A stretch of 20,533 nt of DNA, taken from NCBI GenBank assembly GCA_045651205.1, contig JAZRSA010000052.1, positions 1-20,533 of the forward strand, read 5' to 3'. Under the pieces are notes generated by a model that saw nothing but the letters and a program-made list of their open reading frames with translations, made no database searches and was not told the origin of the DNA. Position 1 is the stretch's first letter, and every line of letters starts with the position of its first letter. This stretch comes from UMGS1649 sp045651205 (lineage in GTDB: Bacteria; Bacillota; Clostridia; TANB77; CAG-465). Positions 5,765 to 12,509 of the stretch are shown piece after piece. The translations under genes were made by a program, and so were the position numbers.

Positions 5765-7120
5765 ATGGAAATAGCAAAACACATATTTAGAGGATATGAT
5801 ATCCGTGGAATATACGGTAATGATTTAAATGAGGAGGTTGCATATAAAGTTGGACAAGGCTTTGGATCATACATATCTGAACTTGGAAAAACTAAAGCAA
5901 TCGTTGGTAGAGATAATAGAACACATTCTTTATCTATGCAAAAAGCTTTAATAGATGGAATATTATCTACAGGTATTGATGTTGTAGATATTGGTTTAGT
6001 TACAACACCAATGTACTATTACTCATGGATACATCTAGGAATACCTTCTGGTATGATGGTAACAGCAAGTCATAATCCTAAGGAATATAATGGATTTAAA
6101 TTTGCTTTTGATGAATCTGGAAATGCGTATGGAGAAAAAATACAAGAGTTCAGAGAATATATAGAAAAGGGTGAATTTAAGGTAGGACAAGGTACTTTAA
6201 CAACAGCTGATGTTAAAGAGGGATATCTAAACTTAATAAAAGAAAGAACATCATTTGGAGATAGAAAACTTAAAGTTGTTGTAGACGGTGGTAATGGTGC
6301 TGCTACTACAGTAATGAAAGAAGTATTTTCTATGTTTAAAGATTTAGATGTTACATATATCTGTGATGAACCAGATGGAACATTCCCAAATCATGAAGCA
6401 GATCCAAGTGTCATAGCTAACTTAACTATGTTAAGAGATAAAGTGTTAGAACTTGGGGCAGATATTGGTGTTGCATTTGATGGTGACTGTGATAGAGTTG
6501 GTATAATAGATGAAAAAGGAGACTATATAGCTCCAGATATGTACTTAATAGCTTTATGGAGAGATATTATAAACAAAGTAGACAACAAATGTGTTCTTCA
6601 TGATGTTAAATGTACAAAAGCTATTGCTGATGAAATGAAAAAACTAGGCGGAAGCGTATGCAGATATAGAGTTGGAAATTCATACATAAAAGCTAAAATG
6701 AGAGATGGAGATTTTATGCTAGGTGGAGAACTTTCAGGACACATCTTCTTTAGAGATAGATGGCCAGGTTTTGATGATGGTATTTATGCAGCGTTAAGAT
6801 ATATAGAAATACTTTCAAATGGAACAAAGAAAGCTTCAGAACTTCTTGATGGTGTAGTTAGATATCATTCAACACCAGAAATAAAAGTTAAATCTACTGA
6901 AACTGGTAAATATGAATTAGTAGAAAAAGTAAGAGAATATGCTAAAGCCAAAGGCTATGAAACTTGTGAAATAGATGGTGTTAGAGTTGAGTTTGATGAT
7001 GCTTGGATGCTAATTAGAGCAACTCAAACAGGACCAGATGTTGGTATGAGATTTGAAGCTACTACAGAAGCAAGACTAAATGAATTAATGGATGAATTTA
7101 GAGGAGTTATATCGTTTTAA
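5765..7120 (+). CDS. Phosphoglucomutase/phosphomannomutase (alpha-D-phosphohexomutase)
   Basis: A 451-aa protein of normal length for the family, which interconverts hexose 1- and 6-phosphates to feed cell-wall and capsule sugar nucleotides. The four catalytic regions are present: the phosphoserine loop TASHNP with S102, the metal loop DGDCDR (D239, D241, D243), the sugar-specificity loop GGELSGH at 320-326, and a C-terminal phosphate-binding segment RATQTGPDVGMRFEA. The last lacks the usual SNTxP wording but keeps the loop. GGELSGH is shared by bifunctional PMM/PGM enzymes, so the exact sugar cannot be fixed. The start at 5765 follows TAGGAGG at 5751-5757; the ATG at 5723 has no site and lies at the predicted transcription start. 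It overlaps the next gene by one base. It may supply the sugar nucleotide pathway of the dehydrogenase at 19219. Confidence 0.92.
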   Translation: MEIAKHIFRGYDIRGIYGNDLNEEVAYKVGQGFGSYISELGKTKAIVGRDNRTHSLSMQKALIDGILSTGIDVVDIGLVTTPMYYYSWIHLGIPSGMMVTASHNPKEYNGFKFAFDESGNAYGEKIQEFREYIEKGEFKVGQGTLTTADVKEGYLNLIKERTSFGDRKLKVVVDGGNGAATTVMKEVFSMFKDLDVTYICDEPDGTFPNHEADPSVIANLTMLRDKVLELGADIGVAFDGDCDRVGIIDEKGDYIAPDMYLIALWRDIINKVDNKCVLHDVKCTKAIADEMKKLGGSVCRYRVGNSYIKAKMRDGDFMLGGELSGHIFFRDRWPGFDDGIYAALRYIEILSNGTKKASELLDGVVRYHSTPEIKVKSTETGKYELVEKVREYAKAKGYETCEIDGVRVEFDDAWMLIRATQTGPDVGMRFEATTEARLNELMDEFRGVISF

Positions 7121-7602
7121 TGAAAAATATAGTTATATCAAAATTAGAAATGCAAGATGTTAAAGAGGCGGCAAAACTTGTCGCATCTTTAGCAGATTAC
7201 ACTTTAGATAAAAGACCAGACATATTTGTACCTAATTATGAAAATTGGGAAAATAATCTAACAGAAAGAATAAATAATAAAGACTATCATATGATAACCG
7301 CTAAAGATAATGATGAAATTATTGGTGCTTGTATCGCTGAAATAAAGCACCTTGGCGATGATGAAGTGACTAAAAGAAGATGTATTCTTTTCATAGAATA
7401 TATTATTGTTAAAGATGAGTATAAAAGAAATGGCATAGGAACAGCTATGCTAAATCATATGAAAGAATTTGTTAAGGAAAATAATATTTCATCTTTAGAA
7501 TTAACTGTTTGGGGATATAACGAAGATGCAATAAAATTCTATAACAAGAATTTAAAAGTAAAAAGATCAATTTACGAATATATAGTGAACGAGGAGAGAT
7601 AA
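7120..7602 (+). CDS. GNAT-family N-acetyltransferase
   Basis: A 160-aa cytoplasmic protein of the Gcn5-related acyltransferase fold. The acetyl-CoA pyrophosphate loop is visible as RNGIGT at 103-108, preceded by the strand FIEYIIV and followed by the helix AMLNHMKEFV. The C-terminal LELTVWGYNEDAIKFYNK carries the usual N..A..FY motif of strand 6 and helix 4. The substrate (a protein N-terminus, an amine or an antibiotic) cannot be read from sequence. Its ATG overlaps the TAA of the mutase by one base and it ends one base before the era start codon, so it is translated as part of the same operon. A stray GNAT gene just before era is not part of the usual Bacillus order. Confidence 0.88.
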   Translation: MKNIVISKLEMQDVKEAAKLVASLADYTLDKRPDIFVPNYENWENNLTERINNKDYHMITAKDNDEIIGACIAEIKHLGDDEVTKRRCILFIEYIIVKDEYKRNGIGTAMLNHMKEFVKENNISSLELTVWGYNEDAIKFYNKNLKVKRSIYEYIVNEER

Positions 7603-7603
7603 T

Positions 7604-8518
7604 ATGAAATCAGGATTTGTAGCAGTTGTAGGTAAGCCTAACGCTGGTAAATCTAGTATGGTAAATAACCTTGTGGGTTTTGATGTTGCAATAATAACAC
7701 CAAAGCCACAAACAACTAGATTTAACATTAAAGGAATAAGAACAACTGACACTTCACAAATAATATTTATAGATACACCTGGTGTACATAGTCCTAAGAA
7801 TAAATTAGGTGAGTACATGATGAAAGGTGTAGGACTAGCAGTAGATAACGTTGATGCTATTATTTATCTTGTAGATGGTGCTAAACCAGTTTTAGACGAA
7901 GCTAACAAGCAAATAATGGAACAAATAGTTGCTACTAACAAAAAGTTGCTTCTAGTTATTAATAAAGTGGATAAAATTAAGAAAGAAAACATTTTAAGAA
8001 TAATAGAAGAATACAACAAATATATAATTTCTATTGGTGGTAAATTTGAAGATATAGTACCAATATCTGTATATAAAAAAGATGGTTTAGAAACTCTTGT
8101 TAAGTGCCTTGAAAACGCGCTTCCAGAAGGGGATTATATCTTTGAAGAAGATGAGATAACAGATGTAACTGAAAGAGAACTTGTAGAAGAATATATAAGA
8201 GAAAAAGCTCTTAAATATCTTGATGAAGAAATTCCACATGGACTTTCTATACAAGTTGAAAAAATGAAAGATAGAGTTACAGAAAATGATAATATCGTTT
8301 ATGATATAGAAGCAAATATAATTTGCAAAAAGTCATCTCATAAGGGAATAATAATTGGTAGAGATGGTGAAATGCTAAAACGTATTGGAACTGCAGCAAG
8401 AAGAGATATAGAAAAAATGTTAGATGCTAGAGTTAATCTTAAACTTTGGGTTAAGGTAAGAAAAGATTGGGACGATAACGATAGCTATTTACAACAATTT
8501 AAGAACAAAATAAGCTAG
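7604..8518 (+). CDS. era: GTPase Era
   Basis: A 304-aa protein with the complete Era architecture. GTPase motifs: G1 GKPNAGKS at 10-17, G2 PQTTR at 35-39, G3 DTPG at 57-60, G4 NKVD at 120-123. The C-terminal KH RNA-binding domain carries KGIIIGRDGEMLKRIG and the closing VKVRKDWDD. Era binds the 3' end of 16S rRNA and checks late assembly of the small ribosomal subunit. The ATG follows GAGGAG at 7591-7596, inside the end of the GNAT gene. The order era, small yqzL-like gene, recO is the same as in Bacillus. All key residues are intact. Confidence 0.97.
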   Translation: MKSGFVAVVGKPNAGKSSMVNNLVGFDVAIITPKPQTTRFNIKGIRTTDTSQIIFIDTPGVHSPKNKLGEYMMKGVGLAVDNVDAIIYLVDGAKPVLDEANKQIMEQIVATNKKLLLVINKVDKIKKENILRIIEEYNKYIISIGGKFEDIVPISVYKKDGLETLVKCLENALPEGDYIFEEDEITDVTERELVEEYIREKALKYLDEEIPHGLSIQVEKMKDRVTENDNIVYDIEANIICKKSSHKGIIIGRDGEMLKRIGTAARRDIEKMLDARVNLKLWVKVRKDWDDNDSYLQQFKNKIS

Positions 8519-8581
8519 TATATGACAATAAAATTCGTATAACAAAACGAAAACTACATACAATATTACTAGGTGATCAAA

Positions 8582-8734
8582 GTGGAAGAATATTGGGAAA
8601 AGTTTGAGCAAACTGGTAGTATTGAAGATTATTTAAGATATAAAGATATATGTAAAGCGGCAGAATTAGAAGTTGGGGGAAATAATGAAATTACTGAAGG
8701 TGAAGGGAGTAGTAATAAAAGAGATAGCCTATAA
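8582..8734 (+). CDS. yqzL: YqzL-like small protein
   Basis: A 50-aa reading frame with a GTG start (8582) preceded by AGGTG at 8571-8575. It is too short for ordinary length cut-offs. The product begins MEEYWEKFEQTGSIEDYL, resembling the YqzL pattern (W..F..TG.I..YL) found in Firmicutes between era and recO, exactly this position. The 3' end overlaps recO (start 8685) by 50 bases in another frame, so the two are probably translationally linked. The function of YqzL is unknown. Position plus motif make it likely to be real, though the tail beyond about residue 34 may be a read-out over the recO start. Confidence 0.7.
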   Translation: MEEYWEKFEQTGSIEDYLRYKDICKAAELEVGGNNEITEGEGSSNKRDSL

Positions 8735-9434
8735 AGATAACGATAAAATAATAACATTACTTACAGATGAACTAGGTAAAATCTCTTGTATGGCTAAAGG
8801 TGCTAAAAAAACAAATAGCGCCCTTCTTGCTTCATGTCAATTATTTGTATATAGTGAATTTATATTATACAAAGGAAGTACTTTCTACCATATAAATTCA
8901 GCTGAAAGCATAGATACTTTTTATGATCTACGTATAGATTTAGATAAGTATGAAAAAGCTTGTGATATAAGTAAAATATTAAATAGCTTAGTATATGAAA
9001 ACATAGAGGCAAATGGAATATTATCTTTGTTTCTAAATACGTTATATGTAATAGCAAAGAAAGATTTAGAATATAACTATGTAAAGAGTGTATTTAAGTT
9101 AAAAACATTAGCACTTTTAGGATATAGTCCAAGTATAACTAGATGTAGCAATTGTAATTCAAGTATGGTAGAAAAAGAAGATAAGGGATATTATTATTCC
9201 TTTAATACTAATAGCGTATTATGTGGAAATTGTTATGCTAAATTATCTAAAGAAAATGAAGAAAAATTAAAAGGTGGTTGGTATATAAAGCTTGGTCAAG
9301 CAGCGTTTTATGCAATATATTATATTTTAGCAAGTGATTCTAAAAAGGTATATTCATTCAAAATAGATAAGAAAGCAGAAAAAGAATTAGAAAAAGTAGC
9401 GGATAGGCTTTATACAGAACAATTAAGTTTTTAG
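8685..9434 (+). CDS. recO: DNA repair protein RecO
   Basis: A 249-aa protein matching RecO in length and order: an N-terminal OB-fold (about 1-80, VKGVVIKEIAYKDNDKII and LGKISCMAKGAKK), a helical domain and a zinc-binding site with C154-x2-C157 and C180-x2-C183. RecO works with RecR and RecF to load RecA on SSB-coated single-stranded DNA during gap repair. The start at 8685 is chosen because GGGGG (8675-8679) lies at correct spacing; the TTG at 8673 would add four residues within that site. It is the last gene of the mutase-to-recO run and is followed by a terminator. Confidence 0.93.
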   Translation: MKLLKVKGVVIKEIAYKDNDKIITLLTDELGKISCMAKGAKKTNSALLASCQLFVYSEFILYKGSTFYHINSAESIDTFYDLRIDLDKYEKACDISKILNSLVYENIEANGILSLFLNTLYVIAKKDLEYNYVKSVFKLKTLALLGYSPSITRCSNCNSSMVEKEDKGYYYSFNTNSVLCGNCYAKLSKENEEKLKGGWYIKLGQAAFYAIYYILASDSKKVYSFKIDKKAEKELEKVADRLYTEQLSF

Positions 9435-9455
9435 TAATAAAATTAAATAATGATT

Positions 9456-9485
9456 AAGTGTATACAATAATGTATGCACTTTTTA
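9456..9485 (+). terminator. Terminator after recO
   Basis: An 11-bp stem with one wobble (9456-9466 with 9471-9481), loop ATAA, and a T run to 9484. The next -35 box starts three bases later. Confidence 0.85.
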
Positions 9486-9486
9486 T

Positions 9487-9515
9487 TTGACATAAATTTA
9501 TAGTGGTGGTATAAT
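9487..9515 (+). promoter_or_regulatory. Perfect consensus promoter for the 9571 gene
   Basis: TTGACA (9487-9492), a 17-base spacer and TATAAT (9510-9515), an exact consensus. Start near 9522; leader about 49 bases ending in TTTATTGGAGGT. Confidence 0.88.
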
Positions 9516-9570
9516 TCTAGTCTATTAAATAAATATAATAAAATTATAATTAATTTATTGGAGGTATGTT

Positions 9571-9999
9571 ATGCGCGAGGACTATGAAATCAAGGAGTTA
9601 AACACAACTTACAAAATGGCTACAATTTTATCAATTATAATGATTGTAGTCGGCGGTGGAATGTTGGCATCAAATGATTGGAAGACACTATTTTATGGCG
9701 TTGTTTTTATTTTAGGTAGTTTTGTGTTGGCGGGAATTGCTATTTCGCGGAAAAGAATGTTAAACATAAAACTTACAAATTATTTGAACACGAAACTCAA
9801 AGAGTATTTTCAAAGCAAAACATTTTTGCTCAGGTTTACACTTGAAAGAAAGAAAAATGTGAGATTTAAATATATTATCTATGTAAATGGATATGTAGAT
9901 AAATCGGAGTTTGAGATTTTTATGCATAACTTTAAGCAAGAGTTGGGTATAAAAATGGAACACAAACTTTTAAGAAAACCAGCAAATAGTATTAAATAA
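9571..9999 (+). CDS. Two-TM small membrane protein, paralogue A
   Basis: A 142-aa protein of unrecognised family. A short cytoplasmic N-terminus is followed by two TM helices at about 17-33 (ATILSIIMIVVGGGMLA) and 40-58 (FYGVVFILGSFVLAGIAI), then basic RKRM and an 80-residue soluble domain. The soluble domain ends in FKYIIYVNGYVDKSEFEIF and QELGIKME. With two helices, both ends should be on the same side, probably the cytoplasm given the Arg/Lys after helix 2. It is the diverged paralogue of the next gene: residues 99-131 align without gaps, with 10 of 33 identical. It starts after GGAGG (9560-9564). Ile codons are mostly ATT, unlike the ATA-rich chromosome. A perfect promoter and own terminator suggest steady transcription. 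Confidence 0.78.
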   Translation: MREDYEIKELNTTYKMATILSIIMIVVGGGMLASNDWKTLFYGVVFILGSFVLAGIAISRKRMLNIKLTNYLNTKLKEYFQSKTFLLRFTLERKKNVRFKYIIYVNGYVDKSEFEIFMHNFKQELGIKMEHKLLRKPANSIK

Positions 10000-10030
10000 A
10001 TGAAGAGGTTAAAACCTCTTCATTTATTTT
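9998..10030 (+). terminator. Terminator after the 9571 gene
   Basis: An 11-bp or longer perfect stem AAATGAAGAGG/CCTCTTCATTT (9998-10008 with 10015-10025), loop TTAAAA, then TATTTT. The left arm overlaps the stop codon. Confidence 0.82.
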
Positions 10031-10046
10031 GTGTAAGCTAGTCAAA

Positions 10047-10075
10047 TTGACATAATATATTAAAAATGATATAAT
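10047..10075 (+). promoter_or_regulatory. Perfect consensus promoter for the 10132 gene
   Basis: TTGACA (10047-10052), a 17-base spacer and TATAAT (10070-10075). The leader of about 50 bases contains AAAAAATAATTTTATT (10102-10117), identical to part of the leader of the 77-aa gene at 2481-2496, then GGAGGT. Confidence 0.88.
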
Positions 10076-10131
10076 ATACATTGTATAGCATAACTATATA
10101 TAAAAAATAATTTTATTTATGGAGGTCTACT

Positions 10132-10539
10132 ATGAATTTGGTAGAAAAGATTAAGCGGGAATGGGGAAATTGCAAATTAGCGTTTGTGATGTCTATCGTT
10201 TCCATAGCACTGGCATTTATGTGTATGGGTGGAATAGGAGTTCTTCCTAATCTGTTGGTGGTTCTGTTTGTAGCAGGATTCATCTATTCTTGGGTTATGA
10301 CAGTTAAGTTAAAACTTGCTGTTGAACAAGATCTGCTTAAATACATAAAGGCGTTACTGGATAAAATGCTTGCTGAAAAGGCATGCCCTGAAAATATGTT
10401 GTTTGTTAGAAACAAAGGTCAAAAGTTCAGCTTTACCTTCTATCTTAATAACTACGTAACTAAGGAAGATATAATCCAGATAATTAAACAGTGCCACAAA
10501 GAATTAGGAATAGAAATTGCATACGTTACAACTAAATGA
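10132..10539 (+). CDS. Two-TM small membrane protein, paralogue B
   Basis: A 135-aa protein with the same plan as the upstream gene: TM helices at about 15-32 (KLAFVMSIVSIALAFMCM) and 38-56 (LPNLLVVLFVAGFIYSWVM), a helix-rich linker (LLKYIKALLDKMLAEK) and a C-terminal domain with FTFYLNNYVTKEDI and KELGIEIA. The aligned C-terminal domain keeps F99, Y104, N106, Y108, V109, K111 and ELGI at 124-127 at the same numbers as paralogue A. It is the only gene here with a TGA stop. GC content and codon choice are visibly higher and more mixed than in its paralogue (CTG, GTG and TCC used). It starts after GGAGG at 10121-10125. The function is unknown; the low identity and separate promoters suggest different partners or timing rather than simple dosage. 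Confidence 0.78.
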   Translation: MNLVEKIKREWGNCKLAFVMSIVSIALAFMCMGGIGVLPNLLVVLFVAGFIYSWVMTVKLKLAVEQDLLKYIKALLDKMLAEKACPENMLFVRNKGQKFSFTFYLNNYVTKEDIIQIIKQCHKELGIEIAYVTTK

Positions 10540-10555
10540 TGTAATGATCTATCCT

Positions 10556-10586
10556 AAAAACACGGGTGTAAAAACCCGTGTTTTTC
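10556..10586 (+). terminator. Terminator after the 10132 gene
   Basis: A 12-bp perfect stem AAAAACACGGGT/ACCCGTGTTTTT (10556-10567 with 10574-10585), 6-base loop, T run. It is close to symmetrical, so it could work weakly on the other strand. Confidence 0.9.
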
Positions 10587-10668
10587 ATATTTAGTATTTA
10601 TTTTTTTTATTTGTTAAAAGCTGTAAGAAAATATATATAAATTAGGTAAAATAAATACCCTCAAATGT

Positions 10669-10697
10669 TTGCAAATTCTAGTCTTTTGTTATATAAT
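10669..10697 (+). promoter_or_regulatory. Promoter of the gatC-gatA-proS-gatB operon
   Basis: TTGCAA (10669-10674), a 17-base spacer and TATAAT (10692-10697). The leader is only about 30 bases, leaving no room for a T-box even though a tRNA synthetase lies in the operon. Confidence 0.75.
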
Positions 10698-10733
10698 ATA
10701 GCAGATATTATGGATTAATATGGAGGAGATAAA

Positions 10734-11021
10734 ATGAAAATTACGCATGAAGAAGTAAAACACATTGCAAAGCTTGCAAAACTAAGCCTTAGCGAGGACG
10801 AAGTGGAAAAGTATGCTAAAGATTTAGGAGATATCGCAGGGTTTGTGGAAAAATTAAACGAAGTAGACGTAACAGGAGTAAATCCTACTGCACACGCTGT
10901 AGATAAATACAATGTATTTAGACAGGATGAACTTAAAGATTCATATAACAGAGAAGCTATACTTAAAAATGCACCAAGCAAAGAAGCTGGCTGCATAAGT
11001 GTACCTAAGGTTGTAGAATAA
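10734..11021 (+). CDS. gatC: Asp/Glu-tRNA amidotransferase subunit C
   Basis: A 95-aa protein of standard GatC length. The N-terminus ITHEEVKHIAKLAKLSLSED is the family hallmark, followed by the extended middle (VDVTGVNPTAHAV) that wraps the A-B interface, the FRQDEL segment and the C-terminal VPKVVE. GatC holds GatA and GatB together in the enzyme that converts Glu-tRNA(Gln), and in many bacteria Asp-tRNA(Asn), to the amidated form. The ATG follows GGAGGAG at 10722-10728. It is the first gene of the operon and lies 12 bases before gatA. Confidence 0.95.
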   Translation: MKITHEEVKHIAKLAKLSLSEDEVEKYAKDLGDIAGFVEKLNEVDVTGVNPTAHAVDKYNVFRQDELKDSYNREAILKNAPSKEAGCISVPKVVE

Positions 11022-11033
11022 TAGGAGGATACT

Positions 11034-12491
11034 ATGTACGAGAAATTAACTATACACGAATTAAGAGATAAAATTAAGAATAAAGAAGTAACAATAAAAG
11101 CTGTACTTGATGATGTATTTTCAAGAATTGAAGCTTTAGAACCTAAAGTTGAAGCTTTTGTTACATTAAATAAAGAATATGCATATGCTAAAGCAGAAGA
11201 ATTACAAGCAAGACTAGACAATGGCGAAGACATTGGTATACTTGGTGGTGTGCCAGTAGCTATAAAAGATAATATGTGTATGAAAGATACATTAACTACT
11301 TGTTCTTCTAAAATGCTATCTAATTTTGTTAGCCCATATGATTCAACAGTGGTAAAAAAATTAGAAGAAGCAGGAGCAATAATTGTTGGTAAAACAAATA
11401 TGGACGAATTTGCTATGGGATCTTCTACAGCAACTTCAGCTCATAAGAAAACAACAAACCCTTGGGACACAGAAAGAGTTCCTGGTGGTTCATCAGGTGG
11501 TAGTGCTGCATGTGTTACAGCAGATATGGCTATTGCGTCACTTGGTTCAGATACAGGTGGATCAATTCGTCAACCAGCATCATACTGCTCAGTAGTAGGT
11601 CTTAAACCAACTTATGGTTTAGTATCTAGATTTGGACTTATTGCATTTGCATCATCATTAGACCAAATAGGACCATTTACTAAAGACGTTAGAGACTCAG
11701 CTATAATGCTTAATGCTATAGCAGGTCACGATAAGATGGATACAACATCTGTAGAAATAGATGTACCAGATTATGAAGCAGCTTTAGATGGTAATGTTAA
11801 AGGATTAAAAGTAGGAATACCTACAGAATTTATAAAAGACGGATTAAATCCAGAAGTTAAAGAAGCTTTTGATAAAGCTATAGAAAAATTAAAAGAATTA
11901 GGAGCAGAAATAAAAGAAATATCTTTAGATTATGCTAAGTATGCATTACCTGTATACTATATCATAGCTCCAGCAGAGGCATCTTCAAACCTTGCTAGAT
12001 ATGATGGTATTAAATACGGATATAGAACATCAGACTTTGAAAATCTTGAAGATATATATGCTAACTCTAGAACTGAAGGTTTTGGAGATGAAGTAAAGAG
12101 AAGAATAATGCTTGGAACTTATGTATTATCTTCTGGATACTACGATGCATATTACAAACGTGCTGGTCAAGTTAGAACATTAATTAAACAAGACTTTGAT
12201 AAAGCCTTCGCAGACGTTGATGTTATAGCACTTCCAACAGCTCCAAATACAACATTTAAATTTGGTGAAAAATCTAACAACCCAGTTGAAATGTACTTAG
12301 AAGATATATTCACAGTTCCAGTAAACATAGCTGGTCTTCCTGGTATATCTGTGCCGTGTGGTTTTGATTCTAAGAACCTACCGATAGGTTTACAATTCAT
12401 CGGAAAAGTGTTTGATGAACAAACACTATTAAAGGTGTCTTATGCTTATGAACAAAACACAGAGCATCATAAAGCTAGACCAAATATATAA
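11034..12491 (+). CDS. gatA: Asp/Glu-tRNA amidotransferase subunit A
   Basis: A 485-aa amidase-signature protein, the glutaminase half of GatCAB, which releases ammonia from Gln and channels it to GatB. The Ser-cisSer-Lys triad is visible: K78 in AIKDNM, S153 in GGSSGGSAA and S177 in GSDTGGSIRQPA, one residue off the commonly cited numbering for the family. Later conserved segments (DQIGPFTKDV, RIMLGTYVLSSGYYDAYY, LPGISVPCGF, GLQFIGK) are intact. It starts after TAGGAGG (11022-11028), just beyond the gatC stop. The next gene is proS, 18 bases downstream, rather than gatB. Confidence 0.97.
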   Translation: MYEKLTIHELRDKIKNKEVTIKAVLDDVFSRIEALEPKVEAFVTLNKEYAYAKAEELQARLDNGEDIGILGGVPVAIKDNMCMKDTLTTCSSKMLSNFVSPYDSTVVKKLEEAGAIIVGKTNMDEFAMGSSTATSAHKKTTNPWDTERVPGGSSGGSAACVTADMAIASLGSDTGGSIRQPASYCSVVGLKPTYGLVSRFGLIAFASSLDQIGPFTKDVRDSAIMLNAIAGHDKMDTTSVEIDVPDYEAALDGNVKGLKVGIPTEFIKDGLNPEVKEAFDKAIEKLKELGAEIKEISLDYAKYALPVYYIIAPAEASSNLARYDGIKYGYRTSDFENLEDIYANSRTEGFGDEVKRRIMLGTYVLSSGYYDAYYKRAGQVRTLIKQDFDKAFADVDVIALPTAPNTTFKFGEKSNNPVEMYLEDIFTVPVNIAGLPGISVPCGFDSKNLPIGLQFIGKVFDEQTLLKVSYAYEQNTEHHKARPNI

Positions 12492-12509
12492 TAGAATATA
12501 GGAGTAAAT

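Noticed and set aside
10698..10733. T-box or other riboswitch before the gat-proS operon
   Set aside because: The leader is about 30 bases, too short for any known T-box, and has no hairpin.
10715..11233. 172-aa open frame on the minus strand opposite gatC and gatA
   Set aside because: Serine/leucine-rich translation typical of the antisense of AT-rich genes; no SD or promoter, and the + strand genes are certain.
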